Assembly: GCA_945882315.1 (NCBI GenBank)
Contig: CAMCWB010000019.1
Span: 1-56,544, forward strand
Length of the DNA: 56,544 nucleotides
DNA from: Bauldia litoralis
GTDB lineage: Bacteria > Pseudomonadota > Alphaproteobacteria > Rhizobiales > Kaistiaceae
Direction of reading: 5' to 3'
Below the pieces are notes generated by a model. That model made no database searches and had not been told where the DNA came from. It was given only the letters and a program-made list of their open reading frames with translations. Within the stretch, counting starts at the first letter, position 1; each line of letters opens with the position of its first letter. A program made the translations under genes and the position numbers. Positions 29,733 through 39,643 of this stretch are shown piece after piece.

Positions 29733-31531
29733 ATGCTTTTCCGCTTCCGCCAACCGAGCAGCACGGCAATCTCCTTCGGCCCCTGGAAGATCGGGATTTG
29801 CGGCCGCGACGGTGGCTCGGGGTCGACGGCGAGCCCGACCTCCTCGATCTCATGCGTCTCGCTGACGCCGCGCACGATCACGTCGACCGGACCAAGCGAG
29901 GCGCGGTCTCCCTGCTCGATGTCGCCGGCGAGTTCCTGGCGAAGATATTGCTGCACCGTCATGTCCTTCGCATCCTCGGGAATGACGGCGCCGTAAATCG
30001 TGGCAAGGTCGGCGAGCGGGGCATCCTTGCCGATCACGAACTCGCCATAGAGGGCCGGATCGCTCGCCCCTTCGGCCGGCCCGGCGAAGAGATGATCGAG
30101 AAGCTCGATATAGTCGGGCGTGGTCAGGATATAGACAGTGTCGCCGGGCTCCGGCCGCCCGTAATTATGTGCCCGGAGCGAGCGGCCGCCGCGCACGACC
30201 AGCGACGGCCGGGCCCAGCGCGGAATCCTCTCGCCGCGCGCCACCGGACTTTCCGGATGCACGGTGTAAGCGATGATCTCATGATCGCCCTTGCCCGGCA
30301 GCTCAAGTTCGATCCTCTCCACCGGGCCATGCCGCGGCGGCACGATGAGGCCGAGCCATTTCGCCACCGGCTTGATCGACCAGCCCTGCAGCAGGAGGGA
30401 AACGATCACCACGATGAAGGCGATGTTGAAGATTTCCGGGCCGACGGCGACGCCGCCGAGGATCGGCACGATGGCGAGCAGGATCGATACGGCACCGCGC
30501 AGGCCCACCCAGGCGATGAAGGCCATCTCGCGCCGGCTGAAGCCGAAAGGCAGCAGGCAGATCCAGATCGCCACCGGCCGCGCGATGGCGACCAGGATGA
30601 TCGAGAGGACGGCGGCGGGCAGTAACACGGCACCAAACTGGCTGAGCGTCGCAAGGAGGCCGAGCAGGAGAAACATGGCGATCTGCGCGAGCCAGGTGAC
30701 ACCGTTGGAAAAGCGGCGGAGCGAAACCTGGTGGCGCATACGCACATTGCCGACCCAGATGCCGGCGACGAAGACCGCGAGGAAGCCGCTGCCGCCAAGG
30801 AGGCCGGTGAAAGCGAAGAGGCTGAGCGCGAAGGAAAGCGACAGGATCGGGTAAAGGCCCGTCTCGAAATTCGTGCGGTTGACGATCTGAACGAGTCCGG
30901 CGCCACCGATCAGGCCGAACAGCAGGCCGAGGCCGATCTCGAGGAAGAACTCCTTGATGAGTTCGGCGATCACCTGCCCTTCGGTCATGCCGGCGGTGAT
31001 CAGCCCGACGAGCGAAACCGTCAGCAGGATCGCCATCGGATCGTTCGACCCCGATTCCAGTTCCAGCGTGGCGCGGACGCGTTCCCGCACGGTGATGCCG
31101 CCGACGCGGAGCAGCAGGAACACCGCCGCCGCATCGGTCGGGCTGACGATCGCGCCGACCAGGAAGCTCTCGATCCAGGAGAAGCCGAAGATGAAGCGTA
31201 CCGCCACCGCGATCACGGCGGCGGTCATCACGACGCCCGCCGTGGACAGGACCAGGGCCTGGCCCGCCGCACCGCGCAGCGTGTGACGGCGCGTCTCCAG
31301 GCCGGCGTCGAAGAGAATCAACGCCAGCGCCATCGAGCCGATGAAGAAGGCGATTGAGGCATTGTCGAAGAGGATGCCACCCGGGCCGTCCTCGCCGGCG
31401 AGAAGGCCGAGGAGGAGGAAGACGAGGAGGAGCGGAGCCCCGAGCCGGAAGCTCAGAATGCTGGTGAAAACGGCCACGACGACGAGCAGTGAACCGATCA
31501 GCATGCCGAGGAACATCGGCTCAAAAAACAA
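29720..31531 (-). CDS. K+/H+ antiporter, NhaP2/CvrA type
   Basis: About 603 residues. Residues 1-390 form roughly 12-13 helices of the CPA1 family, with GAIVSPTDAAAVFLLLR and LELESGSNDPMAILL carrying the ion-binding acidic residues. A TrkA-C/RCK-C domain (SPVARGERIPRWARPSLVVRG..GDTVYILT) and a further C-terminal regulatory domain follow, as in NhaP2/CvrA. I choose TTG at 31531 because GGGAGAGG lies five to six bases upstream; the ATG at 31516 has no such site. It probably exports K+ or Na+ in exchange for protons. Confidence 0.9.
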   Translation of the reverse strand: MFFEPMFLGMLIGSLLVVVAVFTSILSFRLGAPLLLVFLLLGLLAGEDGPGGILFDNASIAFFIGSMALALILFDAGLETRRHTLRGAAGQALVLSTAGVVMTAAVIAVAVRFIFGFSWIESFLVGAIVSPTDAAAVFLLLRVGGITVRERVRATLELESGSNDPMAILLTVSLVGLITAGMTEGQVIAELIKEFFLEIGLGLLFGLIGGAGLVQIVNRTNFETGLYPILSLSFALSLFAFTGLLGGSGFLAVFVAGIWVGNVRMRHQVSLRRFSNGVTWLAQIAMFLLLGLLATLSQFGAVLLPAAVLSIILVAIARPVAIWICLLPFGFSRREMAFIAWVGLRGAVSILLAIVPILGGVAVGPEIFNIAFIVVIVSLLLQGWSIKPVAKWLGLIVPPRHGPVERIELELPGKGDHEIIAYTVHPESPVARGERIPRWARPSLVVRGGRSLRAHNYGRPEPGDTVYILTTPDYIELLDHLFAGPAEGASDPALYGEFVIGKDAPLADLATIYGAVIPEDAKDMTVQQYLRQELAGDIEQGDRASLGPVDVIVRGVSETHEIEEVGLAVDPEPPSRPQIPIFQGPKEIAVLLGWRKRKSIGAP

Positions 31532-31724
31532 GCGCGCCTCTCCCTTTCTTTTCCCCGGTCGCCTGCCTCCGAAACAGATCGCCGTGGCCATCCCGGCGCG
31601 GCCGATGCGCCAGGTTCGCCTGCAAAGGCCTCTCTCGGATCAGAATTACATGAAGAAACTAATCAGCCGCATATAAATCAATGGCTTGATTGCAGTTTTT
31701 CGATGTCGCGCCGCACAACGCGGC

Positions 31725-32819
31725 TCACGGCCGCACCAGCACGCCTCCGGTCATGGGTTCGAAGACACCGGTCGTCTCCGGAAAGCTGAGCGGCAGGCCG
31801 GCCATGCTCCGGACGGCGAGGAAGGCGAAGGCCTGCGCCTCGACGAAATCACCGCTCCAGCCGAGATCGGCGGCCGTTTGCACGTAGGTGCCGGTCGCTT
31901 CCGACAAGAGGCTCAGAATGGTCCGGTTGTGCGCGCCGCCGCCCGCAATGATGATGGCGTCGGCTCCGCCGGCAATCGCAATGCCGCCGGCGATCGACGC
32001 GGCCGTGAAGGCGGCAAGCGTCGCGGCGCCATCCGCGTCGCCGAGGAGTTGCACCGGCGCCGGCGAGAAGGCGTTCCGGTCGAGCGATTTCGGAAAGGGC
32101 TCCTCGAACCAGGGGTCGGCCATCAGCGCCGTCAGCGCCAGCTCATCGATCGAACCGGCGCCGCCGAGCGCCCCCTCCTTGTCATAGGCGACGCCACGCC
32201 GCGCGTTCACGAAGTCGTCGAGCAGCGCATTGCCGGGGCCGGTGTCACCGGCAAGTAGCATTCCGTCGGCTGCGACACGGGTGATGTTGGCGACGCCGCC
32301 GATATTGACCACGACGACGTCGCCGGCAAGGCCGGCATGGCGGACGAGCGCCCGGTGATAAACGGGGACGAAGGGTGCCCCCTGCCCGCCCGATTCCATG
32401 TCGGCGGCACGGAAATCATAGACGACCGGCAGCCCGGTCGCCGTGGCAAGCGCCCGGCCATCGCCGATCTGGATGGTCAGGAGCCGGTCCGGCGCATGAA
32501 AGACCGTCTGGCCATGAAAGCCGACAAGCTCGGCCTTCACCCCCGGATTGGCCGCGAGAAGGTCGCGAACCGCCGCGATATGGGCTTCGGTGACGATCCT
32601 CTCCGCCTCGGCGATGGCCCCCGGCCGGGCGTTCCGGTCTTCGAGAGCCCGGGCCTCCTGAAGCGCCGCCCGGAGAATCCGGCGCTCCGCCTCGGAATAG
32701 GCCCGGAACAGCGTCGGTCCGAAGCCGCTGATCGCCTCGCCATCGGTCATAAGAACGGCCGCATCGACCCCGTCCAGCGAGGTGCCGCTCATCAGGCCGA
32801 TTGCCGTTACCATCGCCAT
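31725..32819 (-). CDS. anmK: Anhydro-N-acetylmuramic acid kinase
   Basis: 364 residues from the ATG at 32819 (MAMVTAIGLMSGTSLDGVD), the start usual for the family; an ATG at 32813 is also possible. ATP-site and sugar-site motifs are GLMSGTSLDGVDAA, GFHGQTVFHAP, VVNIGGVANIT and AGDTGPGNALLDDF. AnmK phosphorylates and opens anhydroMurNAc released in peptidoglycan turnover, giving MurNAc 6-phosphate. It is divergent from tyrS with a 70-base spacer, the usual pairing in alphaproteobacteria. Confidence 0.94.
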   Translation of the reverse strand: MAMVTAIGLMSGTSLDGVDAAVLMTDGEAISGFGPTLFRAYSEAERRILRAALQEARALEDRNARPGAIAEAERIVTEAHIAAVRDLLAANPGVKAELVGFHGQTVFHAPDRLLTIQIGDGRALATATGLPVVYDFRAADMESGGQGAPFVPVYHRALVRHAGLAGDVVVVNIGGVANITRVAADGMLLAGDTGPGNALLDDFVNARRGVAYDKEGALGGAGSIDELALTALMADPWFEEPFPKSLDRNAFSPAPVQLLGDADGAATLAAFTAASIAGGIAIAGGADAIIIAGGGAHNRTILSLLSEATGTYVQTAADLGWSGDFVEAQAFAFLAVRSMAGLPLSFPETTGVFEPMTGGVLVRP

Positions 32820-32889
32820 GCAGTCCAAAACCCCGTGAATTCGCCGGAAAAGCCTGTTAGACAGCCGCCCGGCCCAACCATCGCCAAGC

Positions 32890-34158
32890 ATGTCCACGGA
32901 TACTGCCGTCATGAGCGTTTACAAGTCCGATCTGATGCAGGTGCTCTCCGAGCGCGGCTTCATCCATCAGTGCTCCGATCCGGAGGCACTCGACCAGGCC
33001 GCACTCACGGCGCCGATCACGAGCTATGTCGGCTACGACTGCACCGCGCCTTCCCTCCATGTCGGCAGCCTCGTCTCGATCATGATGCTGCGCTGGCTGC
33101 AGAAGAGCGGCCACCGGCCGATCGTGCTCATGGGCGGCGGCACCACCCGCGTCGGCGATCCGACCGGCAAGGACGAGAGCCGCAAGCTCCTCACCAATGA
33201 CGAGATCGAATCCAACAAGAGCGGCATCCGCGAGGTCTTCTCGCAATTCATCAACTTCGACGAGGCGACCAGCGGCGCCATCATGGTCGACAACGCCGAC
33301 TGGCTGACGCCGCTGAACTACATCGACTTCCTGCGCGACGTCGGCCGGCATTTCTCCATCAACCGGATGCTCTCCTTCGACTCGGTCAAGATCCGGCTCG
33401 AGCACGAATTGTCGTTCCTCGAATTCAACTACATGATCCTGCAGGCCTACGATTACGTCGAGCTGGCGCGCCGCTACGGCTGCACGCTGCAGATGGGCGG
33501 CTCCGACCAGTGGGGCAACATCATCAACGGCATCGATCTCGGCCGCCGCATGGGCCTGCCGCAGCTCTACGCGCTGACCTGCCCGCTGATCACGACATCG
33601 TCGGGCGCCAAGATGGGCAAGACCGCGCAGGGCGCCGTCTGGCTGAAGGCCGACATGAAGTCGCCCTACGAATACTGGCAGTTCTGGCGCAACACCGAGG
33701 ACGCGGACGTGGCGCGCTTCCTGAAGCTCTTCACCGAATTGCCGCTCGACGAGGTCGCCCGGCTTGCGGCGCTTGGCGGCAGCGAAATCAACGAAGCGAA
33801 GAAGATCCTGGCGACGGAGGCGACGACGCTTCTGCATGGCCGCGCCGCCGCCGACGAAGCCGCCGAAGCATCGCGCCGGACTTTCGAGGAAGGCGGCCTT
33901 GCGGACGCGCTGCCGACGATCGAGGTTCCCGCCGCGGAACTCGCCGCAGGCATCGCGCTGACGGCGCTCTTCGTCCGCGCCGGACTGGCCTCGTCGAATG
34001 GCGAAGTGCGCCGCGCCATCGGCAACCAGGCGCTCAGTGTCAACGATCGCCGCGTCAAGGATCCGGCAGCCACGATCGGGCCTGCCGACCTCACCGCCAG
34101 CGGCGTGATCAAGCTGTCGCACGGCCGCAAGAAGCACGTGCTCATCAAGCCGGTCTGA
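32890..34158 (+). CDS. tyrS: Tyrosyl-tRNA synthetase
   Basis: 422 residues of class I TyrRS. The HIGH-like signature is [11 protein letters not shown], the tyrosine pocket has [15 protein letters not shown], and the KMSKS loop is [15 protein letters not shown], a variant regular for this branch. The C-terminal S4-like RNA-binding domain (about 355-420) has [20 protein letters not shown]. It charges tRNA-Tyr. Its stop lies three bases from that of the convergent AsmA-like gene. A later ATG ([12 protein letters not shown], 32911) could also be the start. Confidence 0.95.
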   Translation: MSTDTAVMSVYKSDLMQVLSERGFIHQCSDPEALDQAALTAPITSYVGYDCTAPSLHVGSLVSIMMLRWLQKSGHRPIVLMGGGTTRVGDPTGKDESRKLLTNDEIESNKSGIREVFSQFINFDEATSGAIMVDNADWLTPLNYIDFLRDVGRHFSINRMLSFDSVKIRLEHELSFLEFNYMILQAYDYVELARRYGCTLQMGGSDQWGNIINGIDLGRRMGLPQLYALTCPLITTSSGAKMGKTAQGAVWLKADMKSPYEYWQFWRNTEDADVARFLKLFTELPLDEVARLAALGGSEINEAKKILATEATTLLHGRAAADEAAEASRRTFEEGGLADALPTIEVPAAELAAGIALTALFVRAGLASSNGEVRRAIGNQALSVNDRRVKDPAATIGPADLTASGVIKLSHGRKKHVLIKPV

Positions 34159-34161
34159 GGC

Positions 34162-37100
34162 CTACTGAAACTCGAAGATTTTCCTGAAGATACCCGGCGC
34201 GATCGCCGACAGCGGGTTGATGAACAGGCGCGGCTCGTCGATCGTGCCTTCGACCTTGAAGGTCACGCCGATCAGGCCGCCCTCCTGCCCGCCGCCCAGC
34301 GCCAGGCCGATGATCGGCAGGCGGCCGAAGAAATTGTTGAGTTGATACGCCGGCAGGTAGGTGCCGTTGATCGAGACGCGCGACGAGGTCAGGTCGAAGC
34401 GGCCGTTGAAGGTCGCACCGACCGCCGCGCCGCGCAACAGCGCGTCGCTGATAACGATCGCCTGGTCCGTCTTCCCGAAATTGACCACCATGCGATCGAA
34501 GCGCACGCGCCCGGGATCGAAGCCTATGCGCCCGCCGCCCTGGCCCGCCGTCGCCCCGGTCGAAACGACTTTCGTCATGGCCTGCTCGCCGACAATTTCG
34601 AAATTGGTCAAACTGAGCGTGCCGACGAGAGGACCGCTGGCGCCCGGCCGGCTGGCGCGTATGGTAAGATTGCCGCCATTGATCTTGGAATAGAAATTGG
34701 CGAAGCGGAGGAGCCGTCCGCCATCGGGGCCGGAGACGGAAAGCGATGCCCCCTCGCCCGTGTCGGAATAGCTGGCGGCGATATCGGTGTCGCCGAGCGC
34801 GCCCGAGAAAGACAATTTCCGCATCGATCCGCTCGACGTGACGACCGCGATCGATGCGTTGCGGATTTCCTCCTTGGCGAATCCGACGAGACGGTCGAAG
34901 CGGGCCTCGACGTCGAGGTCGGGAGAACCGCCGCTGCTGCCCTGCTGGTCGCGGAGGTTGGTGAGGAAGCCGCGCATGTCGAAGGACTTGCCGCGCGCCG
35001 ATATGGCGTAGCCGGTCTTGTTGCGGTTCAGCTTGAAGGCCATCGAGTCGCCCGGACGCAAAGACATGTGGGAGATTTCGGCCGAGACCAGCGCGTAGTC
35101 CTTGTCGAGTTCGGCCGTTCCGGAAAAGCCGAAATCGGCGCCCTCGAGCTTGAGGCTGGCAACCGAATAGCCGCCGCCATCCTTCGGCAGGAGATCGAAG
35201 GAAAGCGATGCCGGCACCCCGATACCTTTCGACCAGCCCAACCCCGGCAGGACGAGGCGCGCCTGCTTGAGGTCGAGGTCGTAATGCTGCCCCTTGCCGC
35301 CCTCGACATTGCTGACGAAGGTTCCGACCGATCCGGCCAGGATCTCGTCGAGGCCTATGCCCAACCGCTTGCGCGCGGCGTCGTCGAGCGTGAGCCGCAC
35401 CATCTGCTGCCCGCTCCCGGACACGCCGCCACCGGGGGCAAGCGGCTGGCTCATGTCGAGATCGGCCGCCACGCCGTCGAGCTTGGCCGTACCGCGGACG
35501 ACGACTTCCGCCGGCGTCACCACGATGTTCATGTTGCCATCGGTGATCGTCCGGCCGACGATCGGCGCCTTGCTCGCGAGGTCGGTCCCGTCGATCGAAA
35601 CCCGCCAGTCGACGTCGCCCTCGGTGAGGTCCGGCCGGAGCGGAAGACGGATCGACACCGCCGCTGTCGCGGTGCCAGACAAATCCGACGGCAGGACATT
35701 CTGCCGTTGTAGGGCGAGGAGCGGCTTGGCGTCGGCCATCTCGCCGAGCGAGGCGGCGTCGCCGGAAAGCTGCATCTCGATCACCCCCTCGGGGTGGCGC
35801 TGCGCCGTGTTGGCGATCGCGAAGGCTCCAGCTTCGATGGTAACCGGCGGCCCCGACTTCACTTTCACGATGCCGGATTCGAAATCGACGCCGAATGTCG
35901 TCCCGGCAAGGACCACAACGCCGTTCGCATTCTCGACAGGCGGCAGGTCGCCGATCGTCGTGAAAGAAACATCCTCCAGCCGGAAATTGAGGCGCATCAT
36001 GTCCTCGGGCATTTGCGGCCGCTTGCCCGTCCACAACAGCCCGCCCGGAATCGCCGCGTCGAAGCGTCCTTCCTTGATCCTGCCTTCCGTCACATGCTGC
36101 AGAACCCAGCGGCGCGCTCCGGGCGCGATGAACGGAATCCAGATCTGCTTTATCGTCGCGACCGGCATCTCTGAAAATTGCGCGGCAAGAACTACCGACG
36201 GCGTTTTCGCTTCAAGGCCGATGCTGCCGGCGGCGGTCACCGAGCCCTGCGGCGTCTGGATGGTCGCATTGTCGAGGACGATCATGCGGCCCGGCAGATC
36301 GGCCATGCCGGAAATCCCGATACGCTGCGCGATCAGCGGCGCCTCGTTGGAATCGCCCCGCGCCAGGATCGCGCCCCTCGATTCGAGGTCGAACCTGTAG
36401 TGGCCGGCCGCCGGATCGCCCTCCGGCGTGATCTTTCCGACCACGACGCCGCGCGTCTCGCCGAAGAAGAAGGTCGACGGCTCGATGATCACCGCTTCGT
36501 CGGCCACGTTCCAGCGCAGCTTCACCGTCGCTTCGTCGAGAAGCACCGACTCGCGGCCCTCGGCGAAGTTGAAGACGCCGGCGCCGACATCGAGGCGGAC
36601 GGACGCGTCCTCGACATCGCCCGCATTGTTGTAGCGGATCGAGGCGCGGCCATAGAGCGGGATATCGGCCGTGACCGGCCCGTCGCTATCGCCGAGCTTG
36701 GGCAGGATGTCGGCCAAAGTGAGCTGGTTGAACACCGCCGACATCGTCCGCGCGCCGCTCGACGCGTCGACGTCGCGCTCGACCTCGGCCGTCCAGCGCC
36801 CACCGAAGCCCGAGGTCGCGAAGGTCGCGCTGAGCGCGGTCGTCAGCGGATCGACTGTGATCGTCAGGTCGGAACGTGGAAAGCGGCGCTCCTGCGCGCG
36901 CTCGGCATCCCACACCTCGATCGTGCCGTTGTTGAAGGAGAAGCGCTGCAGCCCTTCCTTGATCGCCGAATTGATCGCCGGCTCGATGCCGCGGTCGAGG
37001 ATCTGCATGGCGGCGAGGAGGTCGGGAAACCCGCCGGCCGCGTCGCGTCCGGGCAACGCATTTGCCGGCGGCTGCTTGCGCTTGCGCGCCGCGGCATGGG

Positions 37101-37650
37101 CGGTCGCCGAATTGCCGAGATAGACCTCGCCCGTGTCGGCGCGGACGAAGGCAAGCTCGGCATTGTTCAGCTCGACCGCATGGATGTCGATTCTGAAGCC
37201 GAACAAGCCGCTCGGATCGATGTCGAGCCGCGTCGACGGAACGTTGGCGACAACGGCGCGCTGGTTGTCGCGGATGGTGACGTCGTCGACCTGCAAGACG
37301 AGGCCATAGACGGGATCGACGTCGATCACCGCGCGGCCGACCGAAACGTCATAATCCTCGCCGAGATTGTTGGAGAGGATCGCTGCGATCCGACTCCGCA
37401 CGACGCCGAGCTCGGTCGGGCCGGAGAGCACCACCGCAATCACGACACCGACGACGATCGTGACGATCGCAAAAAGCCCGGCCAGCCCCTTCAGTGCGAT
37501 GTGCAGGAAGCGCGAGCGCGAGACCCGCGGCAGGAATCGCCGGCTGGCAAGCGCTGACGGCAGCGAATCGAGACGCAACATGCCTTTGAGATTTCCAAGC
37601 GACGGTTTGCCGGGGCGCAGTCTCATAAACTGTCGAAACCACGCCTTCAT
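34162..37650 (-). CDS. AsmA/YhdP-like giant envelope protein (DUF3971)
   Basis: 1162 residues. A basic N-terminus leads to one membrane segment (about residues 50-72, GLAGLFAIVTIVVGVVIAVVL). A very long beta-rich periplasmic part follows, with LDIDPSGLFGFRIDIHAVEL near the start, a central DUF3971-like region, and the AsmA-type end GVTFKVEGTIDEPRLFINPL. AsmA-clan proteins such as YhdP and TamB are thought to form hydrophobic grooves that move phospholipid between membranes. It lies convergent to tyrS and divergent from bcp, 149 bases apart. Confidence 0.85.
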   Translation of the reverse strand: MKAWFRQFMRLRPGKPSLGNLKGMLRLDSLPSALASRRFLPRVSRSRFLHIALKGLAGLFAIVTIVVGVVIAVVLSGPTELGVVRSRIAAILSNNLGEDYDVSVGRAVIDVDPVYGLVLQVDDVTIRDNQRAVVANVPSTRLDIDPSGLFGFRIDIHAVELNNAELAFVRADTGEVYLGNSATAHAAARKRKQPPANALPGRDAAGGFPDLLAAMQILDRGIEPAINSAIKEGLQRFSFNNGTIEVWDAERAQERRFPRSDLTITVDPLTTALSATFATSGFGGRWTAEVERDVDASSGARTMSAVFNQLTLADILPKLGDSDGPVTADIPLYGRASIRYNNAGDVEDASVRLDVGAGVFNFAEGRESVLLDEATVKLRWNVADEAVIIEPSTFFFGETRGVVVGKITPEGDPAAGHYRFDLESRGAILARGDSNEAPLIAQRIGISGMADLPGRMIVLDNATIQTPQGSVTAAGSIGLEAKTPSVVLAAQFSEMPVATIKQIWIPFIAPGARRWVLQHVTEGRIKEGRFDAAIPGGLLWTGKRPQMPEDMMRLNFRLEDVSFTTIGDLPPVENANGVVVLAGTTFGVDFESGIVKVKSGPPVTIEAGAFAIANTAQRHPEGVIEMQLSGDAASLGEMADAKPLLALQRQNVLPSDLSGTATAAVSIRLPLRPDLTEGDVDWRVSIDGTDLASKAPIVGRTITDGNMNIVVTPAEVVVRGTAKLDGVAADLDMSQPLAPGGGVSGSGQQMVRLTLDDAARKRLGIGLDEILAGSVGTFVSNVEGGKGQHYDLDLKQARLVLPGLGWSKGIGVPASLSFDLLPKDGGGYSVASLKLEGADFGFSGTAELDKDYALVSAEISHMSLRPGDSMAFKLNRNKTGYAISARGKSFDMRGFLTNLRDQQGSSGGSPDLDVEARFDRLVGFAKEEIRNASIAVVTSSGSMRKLSFSGALGDTDIAASYSDTGEGASLSVSGPDGGRLLRFANFYSKINGGNLTIRASRPGASGPLVGTLSLTNFEIVGEQAMTKVVSTGATAGQGGGRIGFDPGRVRFDRMVVNFGKTDQAIVISDALLRGAAVGATFNGRFDLTSSRVSINGTYLPAYQLNNFFGRLPIIGLALGGGQEGGLIGVTFKVEGTIDEPRLFINPLSAIAPGIFRKIFEFQ

Positions 37651-37799
37651 ATCAACATAAGCTTCAGGCTGGAACCGTTCGCGCCCGCCCGGTCAATCGT
37701 CACCGTCGCCTGGCGGGAATCGTTCGGGCACGCTCTCATCCTTGCGTCCTCCGCCCGATCATGTTCTCAAGCCAGCGAAGTACGACGAAAGGAAGGCGG

Positions 37800-38264
37800 A
37801 TGGCCGAGATTGCCCCAGGCGGGCTCGCGCCGGATTTCAACCTACCGACGGCCGAAGGCCCTGTCACCTTGTCCGGCCTCCGCGGCCGGAAGGTGGTCCT
37901 CTATTTCTATCCGGCGGACGATACGGAGACCTGCACGATCGAGGCGATCGATTTCTCCGCCCGCCAGGCCGAGTTCGAGAAGGCCGGCGCGACCATTCTG
38001 GGCGTCTCGCCCGACGCGGTCGGCTCGCACAAGAGATTCTGCGCCAAGCACGGTCTCGGCATCCGGCTCGCCGCAGATACCGACCATGACGTCATCCGCA
38101 GCTATGGCCTATGGATCGAGAAAAGCATGTTCGGCCGGAAATTCATGGGCGTCGAACGCGCTACTTTCCTGATCGATAGCGCCGGCCGCATCGCCCGGGT
38201 GTGGCACAAGGTGCGCATCAAGGGGCACGTCGAACAGGTTCTGGAAGCCGCCAGAAACCTCTAG
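37800..38264 (+). CDS. bcp: Peroxiredoxin, Bcp/PrxQ family
   Basis: 154 residues from the ATG at 37800, with GGAAGG just upstream. The thioredoxin-fold start is GGLAPDFNLPTAEGPVTLSG. The peroxidatic cysteine is C45 in YPADDTETCTIEAID. The resolving cysteine five residues on, as in E. coli Bcp, is absent (Ile50); instead C81 in HKRFCAKHGL sits in the alpha-3 position used by other PrxQ proteins. It would reduce peroxides with thioredoxin. It is divergent from the AsmA-like gene. Confidence 0.92.
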   Translation: MAEIAPGGLAPDFNLPTAEGPVTLSGLRGRKVVLYFYPADDTETCTIEAIDFSARQAEFEKAGATILGVSPDAVGSHKRFCAKHGLGIRLAADTDHDVIRSYGLWIEKSMFGRKFMGVERATFLIDSAGRIARVWHKVRIKGHVEQVLEAARNL

Positions 38265-38360
38265 TTCCAGGGTCTCGAAAAAGCCCTCGGCCACGGAATT
38301 GTTAACCTTAATAGCCTCTAATTGAGGAGTCCTCGCCCTGACCTGATCGTGAAGCTGCGT

Positions 38361-39641
38361 ATGTCGAAAGTCGGTCCGATAAGGTCCTCCGCTCCCCGCC
38401 ACCCGCTGCCGCGCATCATCATCGCGAGCGGCGGCACCGTCCGGACCATCGTCCTCAGGCCGCTGCTCGCCGGCAGCCTCGCGCTTATCGGCCTCACCTG
38501 CTTCACCCTTTATCTGGCGGCAACCGGCTATCTCGTGTTCCGCGACGATCTTCTCGCCGCTTCGATTGCCCGCCAGGCCCGTATCCAGCACGCCTATGAA
38601 GACCGGATCGCGGTCCTGCGCTCCGATATCGATCGCCTGACCAGCCGCCAGCTCCTCAACCAGCAGGCTTTCGACGACAAGCTCGAGAAACTGCTTGGCC
38701 GCCAGGCCGCGCTCGATGCCCGCCAGGACAGCATTGCCGGCCTCAGCCAGGCCTTCCGCCGGGCCGGCCTCGCGCCGCTGGCCGATTCGGTTCCGAAGCC
38801 GGTTCCCAACGCGGAAGCCTCCGACGCGGCGACCGGCGGCCCGCTGACGACCGGTTCGATCGTCCCCCTGATGGCCGGGCAGCGCGCCTCGCTGGCGTTT
38901 GCCATGCTGCGCCCCAGCAAGGATGCCGAGGCCGCCGCCACGCCGCCCGATCTCAAGCTTGCCGAAGCCGAGGGCTCGCTGCAAAAGCTCGCCGCCGAAC
39001 AGGTCGCCTTCGTCGGCACTGTTGCCGGCAAGGTCGGCGAACGCGCCGACAAGATTACCGCGATCCTGAAGAAGATCGGTCACACGCCTCCGGTGCGCGA
39101 AGAAGGCGTCGGAGGCCCGTTCGTGCCGATCGAGGCCGATGCCGATCCGGAGACCTTCCGTACCAATGTCGCGCTGATCACCGCCGAGCTCGACCGCTAC
39201 GCCGCGGCCCGCGACATCGCCAGCAAGCTGCCGCTCGCCAAGCCTGTCGCCAACGCCGTCATCACCAGCCGCTACGGCTCGCGGCTTGACCCATTCCTGA
39301 AGCGCCCTGCCCTCCACACCGGCATCGATTTCCGTGCCACCACCGGCTATCCGGTGAAATCGACGGCGGCCGGCAAGGTCATCGCCGCCGAATATTCCGG
39401 CGGCTACGGCAATATGGTGGAGATCGACCACGGCAGCGGCGTCACCACGCGCTTCGGCCATCTCAGCCGGATCACGGTGAAGGTCGGACAGACCGTACCG
39501 AAGGGCTTCGTCGTCGGCCGCGCCGGCTCGACCGGCCGCTCGACCGGCCCGCATGTCCATTACGAGATCCGGATCGACGGCAACGCCATCGACCCGATCC
39601 GTTACATCCGCGCCGGATCGGAAATCGGCTCGCTTCTCTAA
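38361..39641 (+). CDS. M23 family metallopeptidase (LytM domain)
   Basis: 426 residues from the ATG at 38361; GTG at 38349 and TTG at 38322 are in frame and cannot be excluded. A basic cytoplasmic tip and one membrane segment (about 34-56, LLAGSLALIGLTCFTLYLAA) precede a coiled coil (about 65-130) and a linker. The C-terminal LytM domain has the zinc motif LHTGIDFRA (HxxxD) and HVHYEIR (HxH), so it should be an active peptidoglycan endopeptidase rather than an EnvC-like dead copy. Its stop is two bases from the convergent prfB stop. Confidence 0.9.
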   Translation: MSKVGPIRSSAPRHPLPRIIIASGGTVRTIVLRPLLAGSLALIGLTCFTLYLAATGYLVFRDDLLAASIARQARIQHAYEDRIAVLRSDIDRLTSRQLLNQQAFDDKLEKLLGRQAALDARQDSIAGLSQAFRRAGLAPLADSVPKPVPNAEASDAATGGPLTTGSIVPLMAGQRASLAFAMLRPSKDAEAAATPPDLKLAEAEGSLQKLAAEQVAFVGTVAGKVGERADKITAILKKIGHTPPVREEGVGGPFVPIEADADPETFRTNVALITAELDRYAAARDIASKLPLAKPVANAVITSRYGSRLDPFLKRPALHTGIDFRATTGYPVKSTAAGKVIAAEYSGGYGNMVEIDHGSGVTTRFGHLSRITVKVGQTVPKGFVVGRAGSTGRSTGPHVHYEIRIDGNAIDPIRYIRAGSEIGSLL

Positions 39642-39643
39642 AA

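Noticed and set aside
33600-33650. Defective KMSKS motif in TyrRS (KMGKT)
   Set aside because: KMGKT followed by AQGAVWL is a normal variant in this TyrRS branch, not a damaged site.
34145-36034. Large second open frame on the same strand inside the AsmA-like gene
   Set aside because: Arg/Gly-rich low-complexity product in a shifted frame; the 1162-residue frame has a membrane segment and the AsmA-type C-terminus.
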